A stretch of 64,000 nt of DNA from Streptomyces sp. NBC_01445 (lineage in GTDB: Bacteria > Actinomycetota > Actinomycetes > Streptomycetales > Streptomycetaceae), in NCBI RefSeq assembly GCF_035918235.1, contig NZ_CP109485.1, forward strand, positions 1,984,001 to 2,048,000, given 5' to 3'. Under the pieces are notes generated by a model, which did not search any database, was not told where the DNA came from, and saw only the letters and a list, made by a program, of their open reading frames with translations. Shown piece by piece: positions 9,044 to 18,831 of the stretch; positions within the stretch are counted from its first letter, which is position 1, and each line of letters opens with the position of its first letter. Made by a program: the position numbers and the translations under genes.

Positions 9044-9790
9044 TCAGCCCAGGTCTGGCCAGTTCAGGAGATTCTCCAGGGTGGCGCGGTCACCCTCGCT
9101 TCGCAGGTTGTCCAAGGGGTGGCGGCCGTGCAGGGCGAGCAACAGGTTGCTCGCGGATCCGTGGAGGTCGGCGTCCGTTTCATGTGGGCCGTCGATGAGG
9201 TGTGAGCCCGACGTCGACAGGTCGACCAGCCATGACTCGCCCTCGGCGGTGTGCAGGCCGATCCGGGCCGGATCATGCGGCCAGGGGCCGGCGGTGCCAT
9301 GACTGACGCCGATGAACTCGGCGATGCCGTCGAGTGCGACAGCCGTCGGGACGGGCTGGGGAGTTCCGGTGGCCAGCTGGGCGTCGAAGGCGTGGACAGC
9401 GGCCTCCTGGACCTGATGGCGCGCCACGGCACCACTCGTCGTCGGGACGTCGGAGTCGCTCCACCATGTCCAGCAGTCCACCGCTGGACCTGCGGCTCGC
9501 AGGGCGGTGATCAGTTCTTGGGTGGCTGCGGCCGAACGGGCCAGTAGGTCAGCTGAGAGCGTGTCATCGGTCGGCACGGTCGGGGGCTTCTCGCTGGGAC
9601 CGGCCACGACCGCCGCCGCCCAGAACCGGTGCACCTCGGCAAGGTGCTCAACGAGGTCGCGGAGCGACCAGTCGGGGCAGCTGGGGACGCGGACATCCAG
9701 ATCGGGGGAGGCCGCGACGCTGCTGCGCAGGGCGGCGGAGCGGTCCTGGACCAGGGCCAACAGGTCTTCGAAGGCAGGTGTCTGGGTCAT
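9044..9790 (-). CDS. Maleylpyruvate isomerase-family mycothiol-dependent enzyme
   Basis: 248 residues, full length for the actinobacterial MDMPI/DinB-like family. The N-terminus has VPSCPDWSLRDLVEHLAEVHRFWA and the middle has GAVARHQVQEAAVHAFDAQ; these His and Glu positions match the metal site of the family. The C-terminal SCP2-like part ends in LLLALHGRHPLDNLRSEGD, a frequent family signature (the LL..L.GR motif). Members use mycothiol, the actinobacterial thiol, for isomerisation or conjugation; the particular substrate cannot be read here. Single gene, facing a decayed permease on the same strand. Confidence 0.85.
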   Translation of the reverse strand: MTQTPAFEDLLALVQDRSAALRSSVAASPDLDVRVPSCPDWSLRDLVEHLAEVHRFWAAAVVAGPSEKPPTVPTDDTLSADLLARSAAATQELITALRAAGPAVDCWTWWSDSDVPTTSGAVARHQVQEAAVHAFDAQLATGTPQPVPTAVALDGIAEFIGVSHGTAGPWPHDPARIGLHTAEGESWLVDLSTSGSHLIDGPHETDADLHGSASNLLLALHGRHPLDNLRSEGDRATLENLLNWPDLG

Positions 9791-9809
9791 CCCAGCTTCC
9801 TATCACCCG

Positions 9810-10200
9810 CCGCTGACAGTGGCCCTTCGCCTTACCACTGACCTGCGAGTGCTCCAACAGCGGTTCGTGGTCCTGCTGTTGGAGGCCGATCCGCGGAATG
9901 GGCGCGGCCCCGGTGATCATCGGTGTGTGAAGACAGAGGATCAGACGGAGGCCGCAGGCCACAGCGTCGATCCTGCCCGCTGGCAGGAAGCGTTCGAGGT
10001 CCTCACGGGCCTCGCCACCGCCGTCCGGGTGGACGGCGATCGCCTGCCCGTACGAGACGACGGGCACGGCCAGCAGTGCGGCGATGACCAGCGTCACCGG
10101 CAGCGCGGCGGTCAGCGCGCCGGTACTGGCGGCGATCAGGACGAGCACGATGGCCTCGGGTGCGTACGCGACCGAACTCAGCGCGTCCAGGGAAAGGGCT
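9810..10200 (-). pseudogene. KimA-like APC permease remnant, copy 1
   Basis: The minus strand reads ALSLDALSSVAYAPEAIVLV, IAASTGALTAALPVTLVIAA and SYGQAIAVHPDGGG: the first membrane helices of APC permeases of the type that includes the potassium transporter KimA (LS.DALSSVAYGPE pattern). After HPDGGG the sequence degenerates (EAREDLERF) and no later helices follow. It abuts the 3' end of kdpD. A related but not identical fragment lies at 18466-18831 on the other side of the kdp operon. The KimA link is inferred from the motif. Confidence 0.6.
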
Positions 10201-10203
10201 CGG

Positions 10204-12750
10204 CTAGGAGGTGGCGGTCGCGGGTAGGTCAGGGCGGGCCGGCTCGAGGCCGGACGCGGTCGGCAGGGTGAGGACCATGGTGAGGCCACCGCCTGGGGTG
10301 TCCTCCGCGCTCAGTGTGCCGCCCATCGCCTCGGCGAAGCCGCGGGCGACCGCGAGGCCGAGGCCGACGCCCGCCCCGCCGGGGGCGTCGCCGTAGCGCT
10401 GGAAGGGCTCGAAGATCCGGTCCTTGGCCTCGTCGGGGACGCCAGGGCCGCGGTCCACCACCCGTACCTCCACCCGGTCGGCGATGGCGCTCGCGGACAC
10501 CAGGACCCGCTCGCCGGAGGGGCTGTACTTCACCGCGTTCTCCACGAGGTTGGCGACCGACCGCTCGAGAAGGCCCGGGTCGACGGTGACCATCGGCAGG
10601 GTCTCCGGGATCTCCAGCTCCACGCTGCCCTCAGGAACCCCGCCGAGCGCCATCGGCACCACCTCGTCGAGGTCGATCTCGCGGATCAGCGGAGTGACCG
10701 TGCCCGTCTGCAGCCGGGACATGTCCAGCAAGTTGCCCACCAGATTGTCGAGGCGGTCGGCACCGTCCTCGATGCCCTCGAGGAGTTCCGCATGGTCCTC
10801 TTCGGACCATGCCACATCGTCGGACCTCAGTGAGGAGACCGCTGCCTTGATTCCGGCCAGTGGCGTACGAAGGTCGTGGCTGACGGCGGCCAGCAGCGCG
10901 GTGCGGATGCGGTTGCCCTCGGCGAGCGCGCGGGACCGGTCGGCCTCGGACTTCAGTCGCTGACGGTCCAGGACCACCGCGGCCTGAGCGGCGAAAGCGG
11001 CCAGGACCCGCCTGTCCTCCGCCGGCAGCACGCGCCCGGACAGCGCCAGCGCCATACGGTCACCGACCGGCATGTCGGCATCCGCGTCCTCCGGACGTCC
11101 GACCACCGCTCCGGTACCCACGCTGCCCGCGCAGGTCCACGGCTCCACGTCGCCGGCCCGCTCCAGCAGCGCCACCGACTCCATCCCGAAGGTCTCGCGG
11201 ACCCGTTCGAGCAGGGCCTCCAGGCTGGTCTCTCCGCGCAGCACACTGCCCGCCAGGAAGGAGAGGATCTCCGACTCGGCGCGCAGCCGGGCCGCCTGAT
11301 GAGTGCGCCGGGCTGCGAGGTCCACCACGGAGGCCACCGACACGGCGACGCCGACGAAGATCGCGATGGCGACGACGTTCTTGGGGTCGGCGATCGTGAG
11401 GGTGTGGACGGGCGGAGTGAAGAACCAGTTCAGCAGCAGGGAACCCACGAGCGCTGACGCGAGCGCCGGGTAGAGCCCGCCCAGCAGGGCCGCGGCCACG
11501 GTCAGCGCGAGGAACAGCAGCATGTCGTTGGCCAGGCCGACTTCGGGGGCGACGCCGGTGAGCAGCAGCGTGAGGAGGGCCGGGCCGGCCACACCGGCCA
11601 GCCAGCCCAGGATGACCCGGGACCGGCCGAGGCGCGCAGTCCGGGCGACAGGCAGTCCGCGCCCCTTTCCCGCCTCGTCGTGCGTGATCAGGTGGACGTC
11701 CAGGTCGGGGCCCGAGTCCCGGGCGACGGTGGCACCGACACCCGGACCGAAGACGTACTGCCAGCCCTTGCGGCGGGACACTCCGAGGGCGATCTGGGTG
11801 GCGTTGACGCCGCGCGCGAAGTCCAGGAGTGCGGTGGGGATGTCGTCGCCGATGACGTGGTGGAAAGTGCCGCCCAGGTCCTCCACGAGGGTCCGCTGGA
11901 CCACCAGCTCCTTCGGTGACGCGGAGGTCAGCCCGTCACTGCGGGCGATGTAGACGGCCATTACCTCACCGCCCGCACCCTTCTCCGCGAGCCGCGCGGC
12001 CCGGCGGATCAGCGTGCGGCCCTCAGGGCCACCCGTCAGTCCCACGACGATCCGCTCGCGCGAGCCCCAGATCTTCGAGACCCGGTGCTCGCTGCGGTAC
12101 TCGGTCAGATAGGCGTCGACCCGGTCCGCCACCCACAGCAGGGCCAGTTCGCGCAGCGCGGTCAGATTGCCGGGCCGGAAGTAGTTCGACAGTGCCGCGT
12201 CGACCTTGTCGGGCTTGTAGATGTTGCCGTGTGCCATCCGGCGGCGCAGGGCGGGCGGCGACATGTCGACCAGTTCGATCTGGTCGGCCCGTCGTACGAC
12301 CTCGTCAGGGACGGTCTCACGCTGCCGGATGCCGGTGATCGACTCGACGACGTCGCCGAGCGACTCCAGATGCTGGATGTTGACGGTCGAGACGACGTCG
12401 ATGCCGGCCGCAAGGAGTTCCTCGACGTCCTGCCAGCGCTTGGCGTTGCGCGAGCCCGGGATGTTCGTGTGCGCGAGTTCATCGACCAGGGCCACCTGGG
12501 GACGCCGGGCGAGCACCGCGTCGACGTCCATCTCTGTGAAGACGCTGCCGCGGTACTGCAGTTCCTTGCGCACGACCTGCTCCAGGCCGTGCAGCATCAC
12601 CTCGGTGCGCGGCCGGTCGTGGTGCTCCACGAATCCGACCACGCAGTCGGTCCCCCGCTCGACGCGACGGTGCGCCTCGGACAGCATCGCGTACGTCTTG
12701 CCGACACCCGGTGCCGCACCGAGGTATATCCGAAGCTTGCCGCGTGCCAT
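10204..12750 (-). CDS. kdpD: KdpD potassium-responsive sensor histidine kinase
   Basis: 848 residues. Domains in order: KdpD N-terminal domain with Walker A GAAPGVGKT (residues 11-19) and ALVDELAHTNIPGSRN; a Usp-like domain (about 235-360); four membrane helices (about 380-490, DUF4118); a GAF-like linker; HisKA with the phosphorylated His in AAVSHDLRTPLAGIKAAVSS; and HATPase with NLVENAVKYSPSG and GLGLAVARGFAEAMGG. It senses K+ limitation or osmotic stress and phosphorylates KdpE. It follows kdpE by 68 nt, so the order is kdpFABC-kdpE-kdpD. ATG 12750 gives the canonical start of the family. Confidence 0.96.
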   Translation of the reverse strand: MARGKLRIYLGAAPGVGKTYAMLSEAHRRVERGTDCVVGFVEHHDRPRTEVMLHGLEQVVRKELQYRGSVFTEMDVDAVLARRPQVALVDELAHTNIPGSRNAKRWQDVEELLAAGIDVVSTVNIQHLESLGDVVESITGIRQRETVPDEVVRRADQIELVDMSPPALRRRMAHGNIYKPDKVDAALSNYFRPGNLTALRELALLWVADRVDAYLTEYRSEHRVSKIWGSRERIVVGLTGGPEGRTLIRRAARLAEKGAGGEVMAVYIARSDGLTSASPKELVVQRTLVEDLGGTFHHVIGDDIPTALLDFARGVNATQIALGVSRRKGWQYVFGPGVGATVARDSGPDLDVHLITHDEAGKGRGLPVARTARLGRSRVILGWLAGVAGPALLTLLLTGVAPEVGLANDMLLFLALTVAAALLGGLYPALASALVGSLLLNWFFTPPVHTLTIADPKNVVAIAIFVGVAVSVASVVDLAARRTHQAARLRAESEILSFLAGSVLRGETSLEALLERVRETFGMESVALLERAGDVEPWTCAGSVGTGAVVGRPEDADADMPVGDRMALALSGRVLPAEDRRVLAAFAAQAAVVLDRQRLKSEADRSRALAEGNRIRTALLAAVSHDLRTPLAGIKAAVSSLRSDDVAWSEEDHAELLEGIEDGADRLDNLVGNLLDMSRLQTGTVTPLIREIDLDEVVPMALGGVPEGSVELEIPETLPMVTVDPGLLERSVANLVENAVKYSPSGERVLVSASAIADRVEVRVVDRGPGVPDEAKDRIFEPFQRYGDAPGGAGVGLGLAVARGFAEAMGGTLSAEDTPGGGLTMVLTLPTASGLEPARPDLPATATS

Positions 12751-12818
12751 CTTCTCGTCTCTTCGTCTCTACGGGCGGAGGCTGTGGGAGTGCTGGGGCC
12801 GGGTGACGAAAGCGCGGT

Positions 12819-13502
12819 TCAGCTCTCGAAGCGGTATCCCATGCCGGGCTCGGTGATGAGGTAGCGCGGGTGGGCGGGGTCCGTCTCCAGTTTCCGCCGC
12901 AGTTGGGCCATATAGACGCGCAGATAGTTGGTCTTGTTGCTCTGGGACGCGCCCCAGACCTCCTGGAGCAGGTACTTCTGCGTGATGAGTCGCCCGGGGT
13001 TGGTGACCAGGATCTCCAGCAGGTGCCATTCGGTCGGCGTGAGGCGTATGTCGTGTCCCCCTCTGCTGGCCTTCTTGGCGAGCAGGTCGATGGAGAACTC
13101 GTCGGTCGTGACCAGGACGATGTCGGGGGCGAGCGGAGCGGCCTCGGTGCGGCGGACGGCCGCCCGCAGGCGGGCCAGCAGTTCGTCCATGCTGAACGGT
13201 TTGGTGATGTAGTCGTCGGCGCCCGCGTCCAGCGCGGTGACCTTCTCGTCGGAAGCGCTACGGGCGGAGAGCACCAGGATCGGTACGCGGGTCCAGCCGC
13301 GCAGCGCCTTGATGACGTCCGTGCCGTCCATGTCGGGCAGGCCCAGGTCGAGTACGACCACGTCGGGCTGGCGCGCGGCGGCAAGACGTAGGGCGGTGGC
13401 GCCGTCGGGTGCCGGGTCCACTCCGTATCGGCGGGCCTCCAGGTTGATCACGAGGGCCCGGACGAGCTGAGGATCGTCCTCCACCACCAGCACCCGGGTC
13501 AT
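12819..13502 (-). CDS. kdpE: KdpE response regulator
   Basis: 227 residues, OmpR/PhoB class. The receiver has acidic pocket EDDP, phosphoacceptor Asp in VVLDLGLPDMDG and the conserved Lys in DDYITKPFSMDELLARL. The winged-helix part has LTPTEWHLLEILVTNPGRLI and QEVWG, then RVYMAQLRRKLE, ending GMGYRFES as KdpE proteins do. It activates kdp transcription when phosphorylated by KdpD. It lies 124 nt downstream of kdpC, behind a hairpin at 13563-13607, so kdpED may be transcribed partly by read-through. Confidence 0.95.
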   Translation of the reverse strand: MTRVLVVEDDPQLVRALVINLEARRYGVDPAPDGATALRLAAARQPDVVVLDLGLPDMDGTDVIKALRGWTRVPILVLSARSASDEKVTALDAGADDYITKPFSMDELLARLRAAVRRTEAAPLAPDIVLVTTDEFSIDLLAKKASRGGHDIRLTPTEWHLLEILVTNPGRLITQKYLLQEVWGASQSNKTNYLRVYMAQLRRKLETDPAHPRYLITEPGMGYRFES

Positions 13503-13562
13503 CGGTGTGCGCCTTTCCTCTTGTACGGAAGGCCGGAGCCTGCGGAACCTGCTTCATGGCTA

Positions 13563-13607
13563 CGGGAGTTGACGCATCGGGGGTGTCGCCCCGTACGCCA
13601 ACTCCCG
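13563..13607 (-). terminator. Hairpin between kdpC and kdpE
   Basis: Arms cgggagttg (13563-13571) and caactcccg (13599-13607) enclose a GC-rich inner stem (cgggg / ccccg). No T-run, so it may be an attenuator or weak terminator separating kdpFABC from kdpED, with relative expression set by read-through. Confidence 0.5.
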
Positions 13608-13626
13608 CGTGGTGCGCATAAGGCCA

Positions 13627-14334
13627 TCAGCTCTTCGCCACGAGTTCCTTGAGTGCGACGTTGAGTTCGAGGACGTTGACGCGGGGCTCACCCATGAAAC
13701 CGAGGATGCGGCTGCTGGTGTGGTCCTTGACGAGCTTGTCCACCTGGGTGACGGACAGGCCGTTCTGCTCCGCGATCCGGTGTACCTGGAGGTCGGCGTA
13801 CGCCGGGGAGATGTCCGGGTCGAGGCCGGAGCCGGAGGACGTCACCGCGTCGGCGGGGACGTCGGAGAGCTTGACCGTGTAGCCGCCGACCGAGTTGTCC
13901 TTGATGACGGCTGCCTTGGCGGCCACCACCTGGGCGCAGAGGGTGCCTTCCTCCGACTTCGCTGTGCACTTCCCGTTGATCGCGCCGTTGTCGCCGGACA
14001 GGTTGGTGGCACCGGAGAGGATCAGCTTGTACTGGGTGTTGACGCTGTTTTCGCCCAGGCCGTTGGAGGGGCGCGGCTGGAACCACTTGAGGTCGGGTTC
14101 CGCGGTCTCCTGGCCCTTCTTGAGCGGCAGGTCGTAGCGCTGGCCGATGAGGGACGAGCCGACGACCTTGCCCTCGGACTTGATCTCCGAGCCGTTTGCC
14201 TTGTCGTGGAAGACGGCCTGCGCGACGCCGGTCACGGCGAGCGGGTAGATCACACCGCAGACGACTGTCAGGACGAGCAGCGCACGCAGTCCCGCCCACA
14301 GCAACCGACCTGTGTTTGCCACTGAGTTGTTCAT
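13627..14334 (-). CDS. kdpC: KdpC, potassium-transporting ATPase subunit C
   Basis: 235 residues from ATG 14334. One N-terminal membrane helix (LLWAGLRALLVLTVVCGVIYPLAVTGVAQ), then the periplasmic-side domain with GSSLIGQ, FQPRPS and the C-terminal DVPADAVTSSGSGLDPDISPAYA and GEPRVNVLELNVAL motifs that define KdpC. It stabilises the KdpFABC complex and increases ATP affinity. It starts 5 nt after the kdpB stop. Slightly longer than the E. coli protein, as is usual in actinobacteria. Confidence 0.95.
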   Translation of the reverse strand: MNNSVANTGRLLWAGLRALLVLTVVCGVIYPLAVTGVAQAVFHDKANGSEIKSEGKVVGSSLIGQRYDLPLKKGQETAEPDLKWFQPRPSNGLGENSVNTQYKLILSGATNLSGDNGAINGKCTAKSEEGTLCAQVVAAKAAVIKDNSVGGYTVKLSDVPADAVTSSGSGLDPDISPAYADLQVHRIAEQNGLSVTQVDKLVKDHTSSRILGFMGEPRVNVLELNVALKELVAKS

Positions 14335-14339
14335 CGTGA

Positions 14340-16490
14340 TCAGCCGATTCCGGGGATGAGGGAGATGAGTACGTCGATGATCTTGATGCCGATGAACGGC
14401 GCGATCAGGCCGCCGAGCCCGTAGATCCCGAGGTTGCGTCGCAGCAGCTTGTCGGCGCTCACCGGCCGGTACTGCACGCCGCGCAGGGCGAGCGGTACGA
14501 GCGCGATGATGACGAGCGCGTTGAAGATGACCGCGGACAGGATCGCCGAGTCCGGTGAGGACAAGTGCATGATGTTGAGCTTGTCGAGGCCCGGGTAGAC
14601 CGCCGCGAACAGCGCCGGGATGATCGCGAAGTACTTCGCGACGTCGTTGGCGATGGAGAACGTCGTCAACGCGCCCCGGGTGATGAGGAGTTGCTTGCCG
14701 ATCTCGACGATCTCGATGAGCTTGGTCGGGTTGGAGTCGAGGTCGACCATGTTGCCGGCCTCTTTGGCGGCCGACGTTCCCGTGTTCATCGCCACGCCGA
14801 CATCGGCCTGGGCGAGGGCGGGGGCGTCGTTGGTGCCGTCGCCGGTCATCGCGACCAGCTTGCCGCCCGCCTGCTCGCGCTTGATGAGGGCCATCTTGTC
14901 CTCGGGAGTGGCCTCCGCGAGGAAGTCGTCGACGCCGGCCTCCTCGGCGATCGCCTTGGCCGTCAGCGGGTTGTCGCCCGTGATCATGACGGTCTTGATG
15001 CCCATACGCCGCAGCTCGTCGAACCGCTCGCGCATGCCCTCCTTGACGACGTCCTTGAGGTGGATGACACCCAGGACGCGGGCACCCTTGTCGTCCTCTA
15101 CGGCGACCAGTAGCGGAGTGCCGCCTGCCTCGGAGATTCGGTTGGCCAGGGTGTCCGCATCGTCGGAGACCTGGCCGCCATGTTCCTTGACCCAGGTGAT
15201 GACCGAACCGGCAGCGCCCTTGCGGATCTTGCGCCCGTCGACGTCGACGCCGGACATGCGGGTCTGCGCGGTGAAGGCGATCCACTCGGCGCCGGCCAGC
15301 TCGCCGCGCTGCCGCTCACGCAGCCCGTACTTCTCCTTCGCCAGGACCACGATCGACCGCCCCTCGGGGGTCTCGTCGGCCAGCGAGGACAGCTGCGCGG
15401 CGTCCGCGACCTCGGCCTCGCGGGTGCCGGTCACCGGCACGAACTCGGAGGCCTGCCGGTTGCCGAGCGTGATGGTGCCGGTCTTGTCGAGCAGCAGGGT
15501 CGATACGTCGCCGGCGGCCTCGACCGCCCGGCCGGACATCGCCAGCACATTGCGCTGAACGAGGCGGTCCATGCCCGCGATGCCGATCGCGGACAGCAGT
15601 GCGCCGATCGTCGTCGGAATCAGACACACCAGCAGGGCCACCAGGACGACCATCGTGAGGTGCTTGCCCGCGTAGTCCGCGAACGGCGGCAGTGTGGCGC
15701 ACGCGAGGAGAAACACGATGGTGAGCGACGCGAGGAGGATGTTGAGCGCGATCTCGTTGGGCGTCTTCTGACGCGCGGCGCCCTCGACCAGGGCGATCAT
15801 GCGGTCGATGAACGTCTCACCGGGTTTCGTCGTGATCTTGATGACGATGCGGTCGGAGAGGACCTTCGTGCCGCCGGTGACCGCGGACCGGTCGCCACCG
15901 GACTCGCGGATGACGGGCGCGGACTCACCGGTGATGGCCGACTCGTCCACGGACGCGACGCCTTCGACGACGTCACCGTCGCCGGGGATGATGTCGCCCG
16001 CCTCACACACCACCAGGTCGCCGACGGTCAGGGCCGTGCCCGGCACCTGGTCCTCGGTCTTGCCGTCCTTGGACAGGCGGCGTGCGACGGTGTCGGTCTT
16101 GGCCTTGCGCAGGGTGTCCGCCTGCGCCTTGCCGCGGCCCTCGGCCACCGCCTCCGCCAGGTTCGCGAAGATCACAGTCAGCCACAGCCAGGCACTGATC
16201 GCCCAGCCGAACCAGTCGCTCGGATCCTTGAAGGAGAACACCGTCGTCAGGACCGAGCCGACCAGCACCACGAACATCACGGGCGACTTGACCATGATGC
16301 GCGGGTCGAGCTTGCGGCAGGCGTCCGGCAGCGACTTCAGCAGCTGCTTCGGGTCGAACAGACCTGCGCCGACACGTCCTTCGTCCTTGTGACCGGTCGG
16401 CACATCGCTGTGCGGCGCCCGGGTCGGAGTGGCTTGGGACATCGCGTCCTCGTCGTTTTCTGTACGGGTCTTGGCTATACGAGTGGTCAT
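14340..16490 (-). CDS. kdpB: KdpB, P-type ATPase catalytic subunit
   Basis: 716 residues. The ATG at 16490 overlaps the kdpA stop (ATGA); a second ATG at 16442 (MSQATPTR) is possible. P-type ATPase landmarks: TGES in [14 protein letters not shown], phosphorylation Asp in [22 protein letters not shown] in the nucleotide domain, [18 protein letters not shown] and [16 protein letters not shown]. The membrane segment [17 protein letters not shown] has the Asp and Lys conserved in KdpB for coupling to KdpA. It hydrolyses ATP to drive K+ import through KdpA. Full length. Confidence 0.97.
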   Translation of the reverse strand: MTTRIAKTRTENDEDAMSQATPTRAPHSDVPTGHKDEGRVGAGLFDPKQLLKSLPDACRKLDPRIMVKSPVMFVVLVGSVLTTVFSFKDPSDWFGWAISAWLWLTVIFANLAEAVAEGRGKAQADTLRKAKTDTVARRLSKDGKTEDQVPGTALTVGDLVVCEAGDIIPGDGDVVEGVASVDESAITGESAPVIRESGGDRSAVTGGTKVLSDRIVIKITTKPGETFIDRMIALVEGAARQKTPNEIALNILLASLTIVFLLACATLPPFADYAGKHLTMVVLVALLVCLIPTTIGALLSAIGIAGMDRLVQRNVLAMSGRAVEAAGDVSTLLLDKTGTITLGNRQASEFVPVTGTREAEVADAAQLSSLADETPEGRSIVVLAKEKYGLRERQRGELAGAEWIAFTAQTRMSGVDVDGRKIRKGAAGSVITWVKEHGGQVSDDADTLANRISEAGGTPLLVAVEDDKGARVLGVIHLKDVVKEGMRERFDELRRMGIKTVMITGDNPLTAKAIAEEAGVDDFLAEATPEDKMALIKREQAGGKLVAMTGDGTNDAPALAQADVGVAMNTGTSAAKEAGNMVDLDSNPTKLIEIVEIGKQLLITRGALTTFSIANDVAKYFAIIPALFAAVYPGLDKLNIMHLSSPDSAILSAVIFNALVIIALVPLALRGVQYRPVSADKLLRRNLGIYGLGGLIAPFIGIKIIDVLISLIPGIG

Positions 16491-18151
16491 GACGCCAGCC
16501 CCTCGGCCAGCGGGCCCAGCGCGAGGGCCGGGAAGTAGGTCAGGCCGGTGATGATGATGATCGTGCCGACGAGGAGGCCGGTGAACAGCGGCTTCTCGGT
16601 GCGCAGGGTGCCGGCCGTGGCGGGGACGGGCCTCTGCTCGGCGAGCGAGCCCGCGAGCGCAAGCACGAACACCATCGGCAGGAACCGGCCAAGGAGCATC
16701 GCGAGACCGATCGTGGTGTTGAACCACTGCGTGTCCGCGCTCAGGCCGGCGAACGCCGAACCGTTGTTGTTCGCCCCGGACGTGAACGCGTAAAGGATCT
16801 CGGAGAATCCGTGCGCGCCACTGTTGAGCATCGAGTTCGGCGGTGTGGGCAGCGCCATCGAGATCGCCGTGAACACCAGCACCAGGGCCGGGGTGATGAG
16901 GATGTAGCAGGCCGCGAACTTGATCTCGCGGGTGCCGATCTTCTTGCCCAGATACTCCGGCGTACGGCCGACCATCAGACCGGCGATGAACACCGCGATG
17001 ATCGCCATGATCAGCATGCCGTAGAGACCGGAACCGGTACCACCAGGCGCGATCTCGCCCAGCTGCATACCCAGCATCGTGATGCCGCCACCGAACCCGG
17101 TGAACGAGGAGTGGAAGGAGTCCACCGCACCCGTCGAGGTAAGGGTGGTCGCCACCGCGAAGATCGACGAGCCGCCGACCCCGAAGCGGTTCTCCTTGCC
17201 CTCCATCGCGCCGCCCGCGATGTCGAACGCCGGGGCGCCGTGGTGGAACTCGGTCCACATCATCAGGGCCGTGAACCCGATCCAGATCGTGACCATGGTC
17301 GCGAGGATCGCGTAGCCCTGCTTCAGGGAGCCGACCATGCGGCCGAAGGTGCGCGTGAGAGCGAACGGGATGAGCAGGATCAGGAAGATCTCGAAGAGGT
17401 TCGTGAAACCGTTGGGGTTCTCGAAGGGGTGGGCACTGTTGGCGTTGAAGTAACCGCCGCCGTTCGTGCCCAGCTCCTTGATCGCCTCCTGCGAGGCGAC
17501 CGCGCCACCGTTCCACTGCTGCGAGCCGCCCATGAACTGGCCGACCGCGTGGATTCCGGAGAAGTTCTGGATCGCGCCGCACCCCACGAGGACGATCGCA
17601 CCGACCACCGAGATCGGGATCAGGATGCGGACCGTGCCGCGCACCAGGTCCGACCAGAAGTTGCCGAGCTCACCGGTGCGGGAGCGGGCGAAGCCCCGGA
17701 CGAGGGCGACCGCCACCGCGATACCGACGGACGCGGAGACGAAGTTCTGCACGGCCAGACCCGCGGTCTGCACGACGTGGCCCATGGCCTGCTCGCCGTA
17801 GTACGACTGCCAGTTGGTGTTCGACACGAACGACGCGGCCGTGTTGAACGCCTGGTCCGGGTCGATCGCCGAGAAACCGAGGGAGCCCGGCAGGCTGCCC
17901 TGGAAGCGCTGCAGCAGATACAGGAACAGCACGCTCATGGCCGAGAAGGCCAGCACACCGCGGAGGTACGCCATCCAGCGCATCTCGGTGTTCGGATTGG
18001 CGCCGATGCCCTTGTAGATCCACTTCTCGACGCGCAGGTGCTTGTCGGAGGAGTAGACCCTGGCCATGTAGTCACCCAGGGGGCGGTAGGCCAGGCCGAG
18101 CGCCACTATCAGCGCGAGGAGCTGGAGTACACCAGCGAGTACGGGGCTCAT
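16487..18151 (-). CDS. kdpA: KdpA, potassium-binding/translocating subunit
   Basis: 554 residues with about ten membrane helices. Selectivity-filter-like loops are visible: [50 protein letters not shown] and GANNNGSAF. It belongs to the SKT superfamily and provides the K+ path of the KdpFABC pump. ATG 18151 lies 8 nt downstream of the kdpF stop. Its TGA overlaps the kdpB ATG by 4 nt, so expression is coupled. Confidence 0.97.
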   Translation of the reverse strand: MSPVLAGVLQLLALIVALGLAYRPLGDYMARVYSSDKHLRVEKWIYKGIGANPNTEMRWMAYLRGVLAFSAMSVLFLYLLQRFQGSLPGSLGFSAIDPDQAFNTAASFVSNTNWQSYYGEQAMGHVVQTAGLAVQNFVSASVGIAVAVALVRGFARSRTGELGNFWSDLVRGTVRILIPISVVGAIVLVGCGAIQNFSGIHAVGQFMGGSQQWNGGAVASQEAIKELGTNGGGYFNANSAHPFENPNGFTNLFEIFLILLIPFALTRTFGRMVGSLKQGYAILATMVTIWIGFTALMMWTEFHHGAPAFDIAGGAMEGKENRFGVGGSSIFAVATTLTSTGAVDSFHSSFTGFGGGITMLGMQLGEIAPGGTGSGLYGMLIMAIIAVFIAGLMVGRTPEYLGKKIGTREIKFAACYILITPALVLVFTAISMALPTPPNSMLNSGAHGFSEILYAFTSGANNNGSAFAGLSADTQWFNTTIGLAMLLGRFLPMVFVLALAGSLAEQRPVPATAGTLRTEKPLFTGLLVGTIIIITGLTYFPALALGPLAEGLAS

Positions 18152-18159
18152 ATCGGTGC

Positions 18160-18249
18160 TCAGAACCTCTCCGGGTAGATGAGGGCGAGGACCAGATAGC
18201 CGAGGAGGGCGACGGCCACGATCAGGCCGACGATGTTTTCGGCAGTCAC
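18160..18249 (-). CDS. kdpF: KdpF, small membrane subunit
   Basis: 29 residues: one membrane helix ([19 protein letters not shown]) ending in YPERF, the classic KdpF ending. The GTG start at 18249 overlaps the TGA of the preceding 27-residue peptide gene (GTGA). KdpF stabilises the Kdp complex in the membrane. It is too short for ordinary gene callers but is unmistakable here from sequence and position. Confidence 0.93.
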   Translation of the reverse strand: MTAENIVGLIVAVALLGYLVLALIYPERF

Positions 18250-18329
18250 AGCTTCGTCACCCCCTTGGCGACGAGAGCCACCAGCGCGAACACCGCGATC
18301 GTGGTGACGACGAAGGCCAGGTCGGCCAT
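18246..18329 (-). CDS. 27-residue single-helix membrane peptide, first gene of the kdp operon
   Basis: Starts at ATG 18329 with GGAG about 8 nt upstream and encodes [20 protein letters not shown] followed by AKGVTKL. It is one hydrophobic helix with a short positive tail, much like KdpF. Its stop overlaps the kdpF start (GTGA), so it is translated as part of the operon. It may be an extra small subunit or a leader that couples translation into kdpF. I know no established name for it. Confidence 0.75.
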   Translation of the reverse strand: MADLAFVVTTIAVFALVALVAKGVTKL

Positions 18330-18404
18330 CGCGAGCTCCTAGATGAGGTTCGGATTGAACGGACGATTAGAGGTAACCGCCTCCCTGGCCGAATTCGAGC
18401 GCCG

Positions 18405-18452
18405 TTGACGCCTCCCTTACGGAGGCGCGTACGCCTTTGACGGAACTCTTAC
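18405..18452. promoter_or_regulatory. kdp promoter region: two TTGACG-N5-CTTAC repeats and a 7-bp hairpin
   Basis: TTGACG-N5-CTTAC occurs at 18405-18420 and again at 18437-18452, exactly 32 nt apart (about three helical turns), so the coding strand shows GTAAG-N5-CGTCAA twice. Within it, cgcctcc (18409-18415) and ggaggcg (18421-18427) form a perfect inverted repeat. It lies 80-120 nt upstream of the first kdp start and fits tandem sites for an OmpR-class regulator such as KdpE (inference). Confidence 0.55.
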
Positions 18453-18465
18453 GCCGGCTCATCCA

Positions 18466-18831
18466 TCGGCAGGAACCACCACCCCCCATCCGCCTGAATA
18501 CGCCGATGGCCCGCGCCGACGAGGGGCGGGCCATCGAGGGTGAAGGGCGTCAGGAACGCGGCGATCACCTGCCGGTACGAAGCGACGAGCACCGCGAGCA
18601 GTCCGCCGACGGCGAGCGTGACCGGCAGGGTGAAGCCGAGGCCGTGTGCCCCCTCCCCCCGCGGCGGCCGGCACCAAGACGATCGCCCCCGGGCCGTACG
18701 CCACTGACGTCATCGCGTCGAGAGACAGGGCGGCCAGGCCGGTGCGGGCAGTGAGCCGATGGCGCTCGCCAGTATCCGGGGGTTCCTCGCCGTCAGGGGC
18801 GGCGCCGGGCTCGGCGGTCAGGACAGACATG
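18466..18831 (-). pseudogene. KimA-like APC permease remnant, copy 2
   Basis: Starts at ATG 18831 (MSVLTAEPGAAPDGEEPPD), followed by LAALSLDAMTSVAYGPGAIV, the first-helix motif of KimA-like APC permeases. A frameshift near 18655 is followed, in another frame, by GFTLPVTLAVGGLLAVLVAS and YRQVIAAF, after which the sequence jumps to non-permease residues. Only about 90 of some 600 residues are represented. Same orientation as the fragment at 9810-10200, so the kdp operon is flanked by two direct, divergent permease scars. Confidence 0.65.

Noticed and set aside
13627..15285. A 552-codon frame ending as kdpC
   Set aside because: Only the part from ATG 14334 is KdpC; the rest is the kdpB shadow frame, rich in Arg and Gly and without family sequence.
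14340..17582. A single 1080-codon open frame spanning kdpB and much of kdpA
   Set aside because: The upstream part is a shadow frame of kdpA; the true kdpA and kdpB overlap by ATGA at 16487-16490, so there is no fusion protein.
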